NCBI RefSeq assembly: GCF_015624505.1
Contig: NZ_CP061379.1
Location: 5,766,001 to 5,830,000, forward strand
Direction of reading: 5' to 3'
DNA from: Bradyrhizobium commune
GTDB taxonomy: Bacteria; Pseudomonadota; Alphaproteobacteria; Rhizobiales; Xanthobacteraceae
Length of the DNA stretch: 64,000 bases
A program made the translations under genes and the position numbers. This document shows, one piece after another, positions 18,140 to 26,511 of the stretch; positions within the stretch are counted from its first letter, which is position 1; each line of letters begins with the position of its first letter. Under the pieces are notes generated by a model that was given only the letters and a program-made list of their open reading frames with translations, was not told where the DNA came from and did no database searches.

Positions 18140-18580
18140 ATGGAGCGAGCAATGCGCGGGGCGCAACCAGACAAATCGATTGCGCCGCTCCGGACATCGC
18201 TGCTCCGCGCCGCCCTCGCGCTGGTCGTGATCGCCTGCGGCCTGTCCCTGCGCTGGTACGGTTTTCCGCTCGGCCTTCCCGCGTTCGTGGTGAAGTATGG
18301 CGGCTCGTTGTTGTGGGCGACGATGGTGCTTTTGCTGGTCGGGGTTCTGCTGCCGCGGCTAACTCGGACGCAGATTGCCGCCATCGCGGCCGCGATTGCG
18401 ATCGTGGTGGAGTTCTCCCGGCTGGTGCATGCGCCGTGGCTGGACGCGTTCCGGCTGACAACCGCCGGCGCGCTGCTGCTGGGGCGCATCTTCTCGCTGT
18501 GGAATTTGGTGGCGTATGCGGCCGGGATTGCGATTGGCCTTTGGCTCACTTCGCAAACGGCCGGCTCGACCCGCGAATGA
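18140..18580 (+). CDS. DUF2809-type small membrane protein
   Basis: 146 residues with four or five hydrophobic helices. GLSLRWYGFPLGLPAFVVKYGGSLLWATMVLLLVG and the closing LLGRIFSLWNLVAYAAGIAIG match DUF2809, a family of unknown function in the inner membrane. It is divergent from the MFS gene (68 bases apart), and its last 35 bases overlap the end of the convergent LacI gene. Confidence 0.75.
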   Translation: MERAMRGAQPDKSIAPLRTSLLRAALALVVIACGLSLRWYGFPLGLPAFVVKYGGSLLWATMVLLLVGVLLPRLTRTQIAAIAAAIAIVVEFSRLVHAPWLDAFRLTTAGALLLGRIFSLWNLVAYAAGIAIGLWLTSQTAGSTRE

Positions 18581-19580
18581 TCAGCTCCGTCGGCACGGTG
18601 AGACCACGACCGCGCTCGATCTCGTCGCCTCGCATCCGCTCCAACAGCATGGTCGCGGCATGGCGGCCCATCGCCGCCAGATCCCACGCGATCGCCGTAA
18701 TCGGCGGCGTGTGCAATTCGGCGAGGTCGGAGTCGCTGCCGGCCACCACTGAAATCCGATCGCCGACGGCAAGGCCCATCGTCCGTAACGCGCGCAGGCA
18801 GCCGCCCAGCATGTCCATCGCAGCGACGAAGAGGGCCGTCGGCGGATCGGCGAGGCTCATGAGCGAGGCCGTGGCCCGATAGACGTCTTCGCTCGATAGC
18901 ACATCGTCGCGCAGCAGCCGTGGATCCGGCGCGATGCCGGCCGCCGCATACGCCGCACGAAATCCCTCCACACGGCTTCGGGACGGAAAGGCCTTGGTAT
19001 CGCCGACCAGCATGGCGATGCGCCGGTGTCCGAGACCGAGCAGATGGCCCGTTGCGAGGCGCGCGCCCTCGCGATGATCGGCCGTGACGCGATCGAGCGC
19101 CTCGATGCGATCGCGGTCGATGAGCAGGACCGGCATCGCCGCCTCCGACAATGCCCCGCGCACGTCCTGGTGCTGCTCGTCGCTCAACGTCATCATCACG
19201 CCGTCCACCCGGCGCCTGCGGAAGGCGCGGAGCAGGGCGATCTCGACGTCGGGGCGATTGGTCGTGCTCGCCAGCAGCAGGGTGTAACCGGCCTCGCGCA
19301 GGACCGCTTCGGCCTCCTTGATGAACAGCGCGAAGCGCGGGATGTCGAAATCGCGAATGATGCAGGCGACGAGCCGCGACCGTCCCGCACGCATGCTCTG
19401 GGCCGTGACATCGAGCTCATAGCCAAGATGCGCCATGGCCCGTTCGACGCGCTCGCGCAGCTCGGGCGTCACCGTCGGATGATCGTTGAGCACGCGGGAT
19501 ACGGTGCCGACCGCGACGCCAGCCTCCCGGGCGACGTCTCTGACTTTCACGGTTTGCGATCGACGGGCGTGTAACGGCAT
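18546..19580 (-). CDS. LacI-family transcriptional regulator
   Basis: 344 residues. HTH VKVRDVAREAGVAVGTVSRVLNDHPTVTPELRERVERAMAHLGY is a classic LacI headpiece with hinge. A periplasmic-binding-protein-like sensor follows (LVACIIRDFDIPRFALFIKEAE; VDGVMMTLSD; RRIAMLVGD). Such proteins bind sugars or sugar acids. The start is nine bases from a perfect palindrome ATGAACCGGTTCAT, with a second copy 97 bases further on before the divergent dehydrogenase gene. It therefore very likely controls both itself and that gene, perhaps by looping. Confidence 0.92.
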   Translation of the reverse strand: MPLHARRSQTVKVRDVAREAGVAVGTVSRVLNDHPTVTPELRERVERAMAHLGYELDVTAQSMRAGRSRLVACIIRDFDIPRFALFIKEAEAVLREAGYTLLLASTTNRPDVEIALLRAFRRRRVDGVMMTLSDEQHQDVRGALSEAAMPVLLIDRDRIEALDRVTADHREGARLATGHLLGLGHRRIAMLVGDTKAFPSRSRVEGFRAAYAAAGIAPDPRLLRDDVLSSEDVYRATASLMSLADPPTALFVAAMDMLGGCLRALRTMGLAVGDRISVVAGSDSDLAELHTPPITAIAWDLAAMGRHAATMLLERMRGDEIERGRGLTVPTELIIRGSSRPFAK

Positions 19581-19588
19581 GCCATTTT

Positions 19589-19602
19589 ATGAACCGGTTC
19601 AT
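19589..19602. promoter_or_regulatory. LacI-type operator O1
   Basis: Perfect 14-base palindrome ATGAACCGGTTCAT just upstream of the lacI-family gene. The central CCGG is typical of LacI-family sites. A second identical copy lies at 19686-19699, 97 bases away centre to centre. Confidence 0.85.
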
Positions 19603-19685
19603 CAATCCAGGCAAGCTTGTGCGTTTACATTTGCCGCATATTTGGTCAGTCCGCATCCTAGCTACCTTCAAAAGCTGAAGCCAAA

Positions 19686-19699
19686 ATGAACCGGTTCAT
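19686..19699. promoter_or_regulatory. LacI-type operator O2
   Basis: Second perfect ATGAACCGGTTCAT, upstream of the dehydrogenase gene. Its first three bases form an ATG in frame with the dehydrogenase, which would mislead start prediction. The real start is more likely 19767 with its own Shine-Dalgarno. Confidence 0.85.
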
Positions 19700-19766
19700 T
19701 GACACCACGCCAGAACCCGGCACAATGGCCCTCGGCGGTGAAACGCCGCGCGAGGAGACCTCATCC

Positions 19767-20663
19767 ATGCCGCAGCCCAAGATCGCCTTTGTTGGATTTG
19801 GCGAAGCCGCACGATGCTTTGCGACGCATCTGACGGCCCGGATCGGTACGCCAATGGTCGCGTTCTGTCAGGGCAAGATCAACATGCCGCCCTACTCCGA
19901 GGCCTTTCGAGCGCTGGCCGCCGGTTGCGGCGTCACGCTGGTCGGACGGCTCGAGGATCTGTCGGAGGCGGACGTGATCTTTTCCGCCGTGGTCGTCGCC
20001 GTCGCGGCCGAGACAGGCGAGGCCATCTCCAGGATCGTGCGTCCGGGCTCTCTCGTGGTGGACATCAACGCGGCGACCCCGCGCACGAAAAAACGTGTCG
20101 CCGAAGCCGTGGAGGCGCGCGGCGGCGTGTTCGCGGATGCGAACCTGATGGGCTCTGTCGACCTCTACGGCGCAGCAGTCCCGCTCTATGCGTCCGGCAG
20201 CGGCGCCGCACGCTTCGCGGAGGTTTTCGAGCCACTCGGCTTTCGCATCGAAGTGGCCGGTCCCGAAGCCGGAACGGCTGCCGCCGTGAAGATGCTGCGG
20301 AGCGTGGTGACGAAGGGCATGGAGGCGCTGCTGATCGAGGCGCTGACTGCTGCAACGCTCGCGGGCGTGCGCGAGGAAACGCTGCGCGGGCTTTGCGCGT
20401 CGATGGATGCCACCACGTTCAGCAAGTTCCTGGACATGTGCGTCCGCTCCGACGTGCTGCATGCCGAGCGCCGCGCCGTGGAAATGGACGGCGTGGCGGC
20501 GGGCCTGCGGGAACTGGGCTTCAATCCCCTGATGACCACGGCCACGACAGAGCGACTACGGGCCTCCGCGCAGCTAGGCTTGCGGGAGGAGTTCGCGCGG
20601 CGCTCCGGCTATTCGGCCGACGAGGTGCTGGACCGGTATGCGCACAGGCTGTCCGGGCGTTGA
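19767..20663 (+). CDS. NAD(P)-dependent oxidoreductase, 6-phosphogluconate/3-hydroxyisobutyrate dehydrogenase-like (DUF1932 C-domain)
   Basis: 298 residues. The start at 19767 is preceded by CGAGGAGA; the in-frame ATG at 19686 lies inside an operator. The N-terminus KIAFVGFGEAARCFATHL is a Rossmann NAD(P) motif, and VVDINAATPRTKKRVAEA and ANLMGSVDLYGAAVPLYASG match the beta-hydroxyacid dehydrogenase fold. GTAAAVKMLRSVVTKGMEALLIEAL matches the DUF1932 C-terminal domain with the catalytic-type lysine. It probably oxidises a sugar acid or hydroxyacid under LacI control. Exact substrate unknown. Confidence 0.85.
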   Translation: MPQPKIAFVGFGEAARCFATHLTARIGTPMVAFCQGKINMPPYSEAFRALAAGCGVTLVGRLEDLSEADVIFSAVVVAVAAETGEAISRIVRPGSLVVDINAATPRTKKRVAEAVEARGGVFADANLMGSVDLYGAAVPLYASGSGAARFAEVFEPLGFRIEVAGPEAGTAAAVKMLRSVVTKGMEALLIEALTAATLAGVREETLRGLCASMDATTFSKFLDMCVRSDVLHAERRAVEMDGVAAGLRELGFNPLMTTATTERLRASAQLGLREEFARRSGYSADEVLDRYAHRLSGR

Positions 20664-20678
20664 GACGAGCTGGGTCGC

Positions 20679-21839
20679 TTACTCCGCCAATTGAAACCGC
20701 TCGAAGCGATCGAGCTCGTCCTCGATCTTCTGCTTCAGCTCCTTGCGCCCCGCCGTCTTCTTGCCGCTGCCGATCCAGGTCCATTTCTGCATCAACAGCT
20801 TTTTGCCCTGCCGATCGGTCTTGAGATCGAGCGCGGCGACGAACTCGTCGCCGACCAGCACGGGGAGCGCGAAATAGCCGAGCTTGCGCTTGGCCTTCGG
20901 CACATAGGCTTCGAACAGATGGTTGTAGCCGAAGATGAGATTGGTGCGCTTGCGCTGGATGATCAGGGGATCGAACGGCGAGAGGATGTGGACCAGATCC
21001 GGTGGCACCTCGGCAGGCATGAGCGCCGCCGGCTGCGCCCAATGCTCCTGCTTACCGGCGCCGTCGAGAGTGACCGGGGCCAGTTCGCCGCGGCGGACGC
21101 GTGCGGCGATGAGCGCTGCCACTGCCTTCTTGCTCGGCGCGTCGAGATGACAGATCGAATCGAGGCTCACCAGGCCTTGCGACCGCAATGCACGATCGAG
21201 CAGATAGGCCGTGATCTCCTTCCCTGAAGCCGGCGTCGGCAGCTTGTCCCAGCCGAAATGCCGCGTCATCAGCTCATAAGTCTTGAGCATGCCCTGGCGC
21301 TCGCTCACCGTCGCGACGCCGGTATAGAAGGCGAGCTGCAAGGCCCGCTTCGAGGGTTTTCGGCTCTGCCACAAATGCTCCTTTTCGGTAAGCACGTCAT
21401 CCTCGATATCGCGGATCGTCAGCGGGCCGGCGCGCAGGAGCCGCATCACCTTGCGCGTGTCGGCTGGCGTGACCGATGCGTACCATTTGTGCCCATCGCG
21501 GCGGTGCTCGCGCATCGCCGGCAGGAAGAAGCGAAAATCGTTCGACGGAACGTAGGACAGCGCATGCGTCCAGTATTCGAACACGCTCTTGTCCACGCTC
21601 TGGGCCTGGCGCAGATCGGCGCGGCGGTAGGACGGGATGCGACTGAACAGGATGTGGTGATGGCAGCGCTCAATCACGTTGATCGTGTCGATCTGCACAT
21701 AGCCGAGATGGGCGATCGCATCCGCCACGGCAGCCGCGCCCTCCCCGAACGGCGCGCGCACGTCCAGCCGCTGGGCACGCAGCCAGATCTGCCGGGCCTG
21801 TGACGTTGAGAGCGGAAGGGGCTTTGGCGCGCGGGACAT
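20679..21839 (-). CDS. ycaQ: YcaQ-type winged-helix DNA glycosylase
   Basis: 386 residues from ATG 21839. The family (HTH_42, AlkX/YcaQ) removes alkylated bases and unhooks DNA interstrand crosslinks. AIAHLGYVQIDTINVIERCHHHILFSRIPSY contains the catalytic Q-x-D segment (QID). The long body with three winged helices shows FEYWTHALSYVPSNDFRFF and LSPFDPLIIQRKRTNLIFGYNH, both family hallmarks. Length is as expected. It is convergent with the dehydrogenase gene (15 bases between stops) and appears monocistronic. Confidence 0.9.
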   Translation of the reverse strand: MSRAPKPLPLSTSQARQIWLRAQRLDVRAPFGEGAAAVADAIAHLGYVQIDTINVIERCHHHILFSRIPSYRRADLRQAQSVDKSVFEYWTHALSYVPSNDFRFFLPAMREHRRDGHKWYASVTPADTRKVMRLLRAGPLTIRDIEDDVLTEKEHLWQSRKPSKRALQLAFYTGVATVSERQGMLKTYELMTRHFGWDKLPTPASGKEITAYLLDRALRSQGLVSLDSICHLDAPSKKAVAALIAARVRRGELAPVTLDGAGKQEHWAQPAALMPAEVPPDLVHILSPFDPLIIQRKRTNLIFGYNHLFEAYVPKAKRKLGYFALPVLVGDEFVAALDLKTDRQGKKLLMQKWTWIGSGKKTAGRKELKQKIEDELDRFERFQLAE

Positions 21840-21954
21840 TGCGGGAGGGAATGTAGCGAGATTCGCGCCGGGAAAAACACACCGACGCAGGCCCACAAAA
21901 GAAAATGCCGCGCTGCCATCTGCTGACAGCGCGGCCAGATGAAGTGGCCGCGGC

Positions 21955-22209
21955 CTACTTCATCATCATCGCCTTCTGCGCCTTCATATAGTGCATGCAG
22001 CTGCTCTTCATCTTGCCATTGCTCATGTCGGTGTTGGCCATGGCCATTTCCTTGTTCGCGGCTGTCTTGCCGGCCGTGTCGGCGGGGCCGGTCATCATAG
22101 CCATCGATTTCATCATGTTATCGCTGGTGCACGCCATCATCGCGGCGGATGCGGGTGAAACGGACAGAGCTAACGCGACAAAGGCTGCGGCGGTGAGCAA
22201 GGTCTTCAT
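21955..22209 (-). CDS. Small Met-rich secreted protein
   Basis: 84 residues. MKTLLTAAAFVALALSVSPASA is a clear Sec signal peptide, leaving a ~62-residue mature peptide. That peptide contains about 15 methionines (MMACTSDNMMKSMAMM; final KAMMMK), two cysteines and one histidine. Met/Cys/His enrichment in the periplasm recalls copper or silver carriers and chaperones, but no characterised family is recognised. A good Shine-Dalgarno (GAGGAGAC) precedes the ATG at 22209. No metal-resistance genes are adjacent. Confidence 0.75.
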   Translation of the reverse strand: MKTLLTAAAFVALALSVSPASAAMMACTSDNMMKSMAMMTGPADTAGKTAANKEMAMANTDMSNGKMKSSCMHYMKAQKAMMMK

Positions 22210-22331
22210 CGAAAAGTCTCCTCAAGTAAAACGAAACCGGCGTCATGCCGGCCTTCGCAATTACGTATTCTCTCGCGCTGACGTTTCGCGGAGAAGACAA
22301 TTTTCTTGCTGCGGTGCGAAGGTGGACGAGC

Positions 22332-22646
22332 TCAGCGGCCGTCCTTCGGCACCCTGGGCCGTTCGCTGAGGCTGCCGGTGGCGATGTCGGGCTCGCAGGA
22401 GGCCTTGCCGCGCCCCTCGGCCTGGCAGCGGTAGACGCTGCCGGTGAGGCGATCGACCAGCCACATATTCTCGTCAGTCGGACCTTCGAGACCGACATAA
22501 CGGGACGAGAGTCCCGTGATCAGCGTCGAGAGCAGGATCGCCACCGCGATCATCGCCGCGCCGATATAGACGGGCATGGCGCTGAGGAACACAGTCCGAT
22601 CCGGCGGGCCGCTGCGATAAGACTGGTAGTCGCTTGGCCTCGGCAC
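22332..22646 (-). CDS. Small membrane-anchored hypothetical protein
   Basis: 104 residues. One hydrophobic helix (VYIGAAMIAVAILLSTLITGLSS) at about residues 26-48 is followed by a short domain with MWLVDRLTGSVYRCQ and a Cys pair (C72 and C82 region). The WLVDRLTG-VYRC motif looks like an outer-domain beta hairpin. I know no function. It stands alone between the Met-rich gene and the caspase-like gene. Confidence 0.65.
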   Translation of the reverse strand: MPRPSDYQSYRSGPPDRTVFLSAMPVYIGAAMIAVAILLSTLITGLSSRYVGLEGPTDENMWLVDRLTGSVYRCQAEGRGKASCEPDIATGSLSERPRVPKDGR

Positions 22647-22826
22647 TGGACGGAACTCGGCTCCCCTCGTCGGTTGGCGGTGAAGAATTCTGCTAGGCGC
22701 GCATCTGGCCGATTTCTTGTTCGCGAGCGGGCCATGCGGCGACCGCTTTGCGACGATCGGTGTGCGCAGGTTTCCAATGCAAAAGCGGCCCGGATCGGAC
22801 CGCTTCGCGCATCGTGGTTAGCCAGA

Positions 22827-24023
22827 TCAGCGTCCGAACAGGCCGCCCACCATGTGGCCCAACATAGCGCCACCCAAGCCGTCACCAAAGCCGCCACCTC
22901 CGCCGCCACCGCCACCGCCTCCGCCGCCGTACGAGCGGCGGCTACCGCCGCTGGAAGCGCGGCGACGCACCGGCTCATCGTCGGAGTCGTTGGACGCACT
23001 GGAGCGGGCCGGCTTCGTGACGGTCGGCCGATCGACGGCGGTGGCGTTGCGCGTGGTCGTGGAGGAATTGGCCTTGATCGCAGCGATGCGGGCCAGCGCC
23101 AGCGACTTGAAGGTGCCGTTGGGATAGCTGGTCAGGTAAGCGTTGAGCTCCTCGACCTTGTTGCTGTCCTTGACCGAGCGCCAGTACTCGAGCTCAACGT
23201 CGCTGGCCTGGGCCACGACCACCGGCGCTGCGCCGGCAACGGCTGCGGGCGTCGCGGTCGGATTGAGGTAGACCGCGCCGGTGAGATTGGTGTGGCCCCA
23301 CGGCAACTGCGTCTTGTTCGTCTCGTAATTGACTTGGGCGCGGACCTTGGTCATGGCCTGCTGGATCTCGACGCCGGGGGAAGCGATGTTGGCGACGAGC
23401 GCGCGGGTAAAGGGGCTGTTGGTGCCGGCGTCACCATCGAGCGCGGTCTGGCCCGGTCCGGTCGCAAACGCGATAAGCGTGCCTTCGCCGGACTTCATCT
23501 CGGCAAGTCCGCTTGCAACCGTGACCGAGCGCGTCGCCTTGGCGGAACGGATCTTTGCGGCAAAGGGATTGTCGCGGCAGGCATCGAGGAACACCAGTTT
23601 CACCTTGGCATCGGCCATGGTCTGGTCCAGCGTGACATCGACATTGATCGCCGCGCCGAGCTTGACGTCCATCTCGGATTTGAGGTCGGCATCGATCGGC
23701 AGCAGATAGTTGGTGCCGTTTACTGCGATGCCGTGGCCGGCATAGAAGAACACCGCCACGTCGGCGCCTTCGCTCTTCTTGCCGAATTCGATCAGCTTCG
23801 CCGTCATGGCGTCGCGCGTAAGGTTCGCACCCTCCACCACGTCGAAGCCGACATTGCGCAGCACCTGCGCCATCGACCTGGCGTCGATCGCAGGATTGGG
23901 AAGCTGCGGGACATTCGTATAAGCGGCGTTGCCGACCACGAAGGCGACCCGCTTGTCGGCTTGCGCCGCGTTGCCGGTGAAGACGAGGGCCGCGAAGGCC
24001 GCTGCCGCGATCAGAAAGCGCAT
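22827..24023 (-). CDS. Secreted caspase-like protease (peptidase C14 / orthocaspase) with Gly-rich tail
   Basis: 398 residues from ATG 24023. Signal peptide MRFLIAAAAFAALVFTGNAAQA. The p20 caspase domain starts KRVAFVVGNAAY, with the catalytic His97 in FFYAGHGI and Cys149 in VFLDACRDNPF; both are present, so it is probably active. About 120 residues after the domain comes a SEL1-like or tetratricopeptide-like stretch (ELEYWRSVKDSNKVEELNAYL), then a basic Ser/Arg part and a run of about ten glycines ending GGAMLGHMVGGLFGR. It may be secreted to the periplasm. The target protein is unknown. Confidence 0.88.
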   Translation of the reverse strand: MRFLIAAAAFAALVFTGNAAQADKRVAFVVGNAAYTNVPQLPNPAIDARSMAQVLRNVGFDVVEGANLTRDAMTAKLIEFGKKSEGADVAVFFYAGHGIAVNGTNYLLPIDADLKSEMDVKLGAAINVDVTLDQTMADAKVKLVFLDACRDNPFAAKIRSAKATRSVTVASGLAEMKSGEGTLIAFATGPGQTALDGDAGTNSPFTRALVANIASPGVEIQQAMTKVRAQVNYETNKTQLPWGHTNLTGAVYLNPTATPAAVAGAAPVVVAQASDVELEYWRSVKDSNKVEELNAYLTSYPNGTFKSLALARIAAIKANSSTTTRNATAVDRPTVTKPARSSASNDSDDEPVRRRASSGGSRRSYGGGGGGGGGGGGGFGDGLGGAMLGHMVGGLFGR

Positions 24024-24338
24024 GGTCTTTTTCCTCGGATCCAGAACCATCGATGGCTGGACTCTGATCGCTTCCTTTCAGGAGGGATGTGACCTAAATC
24101 ACGCAAGGATTGCGGCGGTCCGAACCGGCGCCAAAATGGGCACGACCCCTGCTATTCGCGCGGGAGGGGTGCCGGCCGGCCGGTTTGGAACGAGCTCCCA
24201 GAATTCCCGCGAAATGCGCTAGAATGGGCTCGGAAACCCGCAATTTCCAACGTGACGAGCATCACATCGGAGCATTTGAACCTGGCCTATGCTCGCAGCA
24301 TCAAATCGCCATCAGGCGTAAACAGCGAGGATACGACA

Positions 24339-24980
24339 ATGACCCATTTCAATAAGTTTTTTGGACTGAAGGCGATCACGCTCACGGCCGCTCTGTCGTT
24401 GACGGCGGGTCTGGCTTTCGCTGGCGACAACAACATCACGTCGAGCCAGATCGTGGATGCCTTGAAGCCGAAGACCGTGACCCGCGGCCTGTCCGTCGGG
24501 CCGCAGACCGATCCGACGGTGCAGGCCAAGGAAGCTGCCTTCCTGAACACCGTGCGCAACCGGCAGACCCGTTCGCTCTCGATGAACGAGCGCGATCAGA
24601 TCGCCGAGCTCGCCGCAACCAAGCCGAACATCGATCTGGAGATCCAGTTCGACTACAACTCGGCCGACATCGCCAAGACCTCGGTGTCGTCGGTGCAGGC
24701 GCTCGGCAAAGCGCTGTCCGATCCGTCCTTGAAGGGCTCGACCTTTGTGGTCGCCGGCCACACCGACGCGGTTGGCGGCGATGAGTACAATCAGGGCCTC
24801 TCGGAACGTCGCGCCGATACGATCAAGAAGTACCTGGTGCAGAACTACGGCCTCAACGGCAACGAGCTCGTCACCGTCGGCTATGGCAAGACCAAGCTGA
24901 AGGACACCGCGAATGGCGCCGACCCCATCAACCGTCGCGTCCAGGTCGTGAACATGGAGACCAAGACGGCGTCCAAATGA
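24339..24980 (+). CDS. OmpA-family peptidoglycan-associated protein
   Basis: 213 residues from ATG 24339, preceded by GCGAGGATACGACA. Signal peptide ends LTAGLAFAGD. The C-terminal OmpA domain shows LEIQFDYNSADI, VVAGHTDAVGGDEYNQGLSERRADTIKKYLV and NRRVQVV, which contain the Asp and Arg that bind diaminopimelate in peptidoglycan. The N-terminal ~70 residues are a short linker rather than a beta barrel, so it is a periplasmic or lipo-free OmpA-like anchor. A strong hairpin terminator follows. Confidence 0.9.
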   Translation: MTHFNKFFGLKAITLTAALSLTAGLAFAGDNNITSSQIVDALKPKTVTRGLSVGPQTDPTVQAKEAAFLNTVRNRQTRSLSMNERDQIAELAATKPNIDLEIQFDYNSADIAKTSVSSVQALGKALSDPSLKGSTFVVAGHTDAVGGDEYNQGLSERRADTIKKYLVQNYGLNGNELVTVGYGKTKLKDTANGADPINRRVQVVNMETKTASK

Positions 24981-24994
24981 TCGCCGCAACCGAC

Positions 24995-25025
24995 AAGCCG
25001 CCTGCCCGCAACGGCAGGCGGCTTT
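24995..25025 (+). terminator. Rho-independent terminator after the OmpA-like gene
   Basis: Twelve-base arms AAGCCGCCTGCC (24995-25006) and GGCAGGCGGCTT (25013-25024) around a six-base loop, followed by TTTCC. It separates the convergent OmpA-like and PMT genes. Confidence 0.85.
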
Positions 25026-25031
25026 CCGTTG

Positions 25032-26423
25032 TCAGATCCAGCTCTGAAACAGCATCAGCCGGTTGAAGGCCTGCATCGAGGTGCCGATGAAGGCCGCCGA
25101 GATCGGCAGCATCACCGTAAAGCCGATCGCGGCGGCGCCGACATAGGCCCACAACAGCCAGCGCGGCAGCCCCTCTCTTCGCAGCACATAGACGAGCGCA
25201 AGCGACGCCGCGGTTCCGGCCGGCAGATAGTAATAGATGAAGCCGAGCGTCCGCGGCAGCAGCGCCCAGGCGAGCCAGGGACCCAGATAGAACGCTGCGA
25301 TCAGGAACGCGTCCCATCGCCGCGCGACGACGAAATCACGCAAGACGACCACAAGCGCGAGCAGCGCTGGCCACAACACCAGCGGATTGCCGAGAAAGAC
25401 GATCGCGGCGACGTTGTCTTCGGCGGTCTTGTCGAACAGGAACCACACCGGGCGCGCCAGCAACGGCCAGGACGGCCACGAGCTCATATAGGTGTGGCCG
25501 GCGATCGCGGTCGTGGTGTTGTCGGCCAAGATCCGGCGCTGCGCCTCGATCAGATCCGAAAGCGAGAACCCGTAAAGAGGAACGAAGGCTGCAAGATAGG
25601 TCACCGCCGGCAGCACCAGGAAGCAGAGCGCAACATGGTGCAGTCGAAAATCGGGCCAGAGGTCAGGCCGGTACCAGTCGCCCGGCCTCGCATCCGCAAA
25701 CAGCGTGCGCCAGCTCTGCATCAGGCGGACAATTGCAACGATGACGATGCAGACGCCGAGCGGGAACAGGCCGTTCCATTTGCAGGCTGCGGCAAGGCCA
25801 AACAACGCGCCCGCGATCGCGAACAGCGCATGCGGCCGTTCTCTCCGAAAGCCGTGCATGAAGGCGGCGGTCGCGAGCAGACTGAGGCCGAGCGCAAAGA
25901 TGTCGAGCATCGCAATGCGCGACTGCACGTAGAGCATCTGGTTGAAGGCCGCGATCAGCGCGGCCGCGATTGCAGGTCCCTGCGCGGAGAACAGCGCGAG
26001 TCCGCAGAGATAGATCGCGACGATCGCGAGCGCGCCGAACAATGTCGACGGATAGCGCCAGCCGAACGCGGTGTCGCCGAAGGCAGCGATCGATGTCGCG
26101 ATCAGCTCCTTCGCCAGCGGTGGATGCATCGGATTGAGCATCGGTTGTGATGGCGTGAATCCCAGCATCTGCCGCGCGGCCGGCACATAGTGCACTTCAT
26201 CGAAGACGAACTTCTCCGGCGCGGTCAGGCCGATCAGCAGCGCGAGATGCGCGATCAGGAAAATCGCGACGGCGATCACTGCGCTCCGCGACATCTTCGG
26301 AACTGCGGATAATTCGAGTGGATGCTGTGGGGCTATCTTGCGTGGCAAATCTGCGTCACCGCGGAGAAAAAGAAAGATCGCACTCATCATTGAACGCATT
26401 CCGCCGCAACTGTCACTAAGCAT
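25032..26423 (-). CDS. PMT-family (GT39) protein O-mannosyltransferase-like membrane glycosyltransferase
   Basis: 463 residues with about ten membrane helices. KFVFDEVHYVPAARQML carries the conserved acidic DE pair after the first helix, and NPMHPPLAKELIATS is the GT39/PMT signature loop. PMT enzymes transfer a sugar from a polyprenyl or dolichyl phosphate carrier to Ser/Thr of exported proteins. ATG 26390 (MMSAIFLF) or MSRSAV further in are alternative starts. It is divergent from a FecR protein and a Ser/Thr/Pro-rich barrel protein, a plausible substrate. Confidence 0.82.
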   Translation of the reverse strand: MLSDSCGGMRSMMSAIFLFLRGDADLPRKIAPQHPLELSAVPKMSRSAVIAVAIFLIAHLALLIGLTAPEKFVFDEVHYVPAARQMLGFTPSQPMLNPMHPPLAKELIATSIAAFGDTAFGWRYPSTLFGALAIVAIYLCGLALFSAQGPAIAAALIAAFNQMLYVQSRIAMLDIFALGLSLLATAAFMHGFRRERPHALFAIAGALFGLAAACKWNGLFPLGVCIVIVAIVRLMQSWRTLFADARPGDWYRPDLWPDFRLHHVALCFLVLPAVTYLAAFVPLYGFSLSDLIEAQRRILADNTTTAIAGHTYMSSWPSWPLLARPVWFLFDKTAEDNVAAIVFLGNPLVLWPALLALVVVLRDFVVARRWDAFLIAAFYLGPWLAWALLPRTLGFIYYYLPAGTAASLALVYVLRREGLPRWLLWAYVGAAAIGFTVMLPISAAFIGTSMQAFNRLMLFQSWI

Positions 26424-26511
26424 GACGCAGGTCCCGCCGCTTGTGATAATTACGCCACATCAGAAGCGCGCGCGATCCGGTACGATCAGGGACACATCGA
26501 TCGGTTGCGAA

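Noticed and set aside
22900..23000. Gly-codon run in the caspase gene as a DNA repeat element
   Set aside because: It is coding for the polyglycine tail and has mixed codons.
22245..24092. Plus-strand frame opposite the caspase-like gene
   Set aside because: Arg/Gly/Ala-rich antisense translation; the minus strand has a signal peptide and catalytic dyad.
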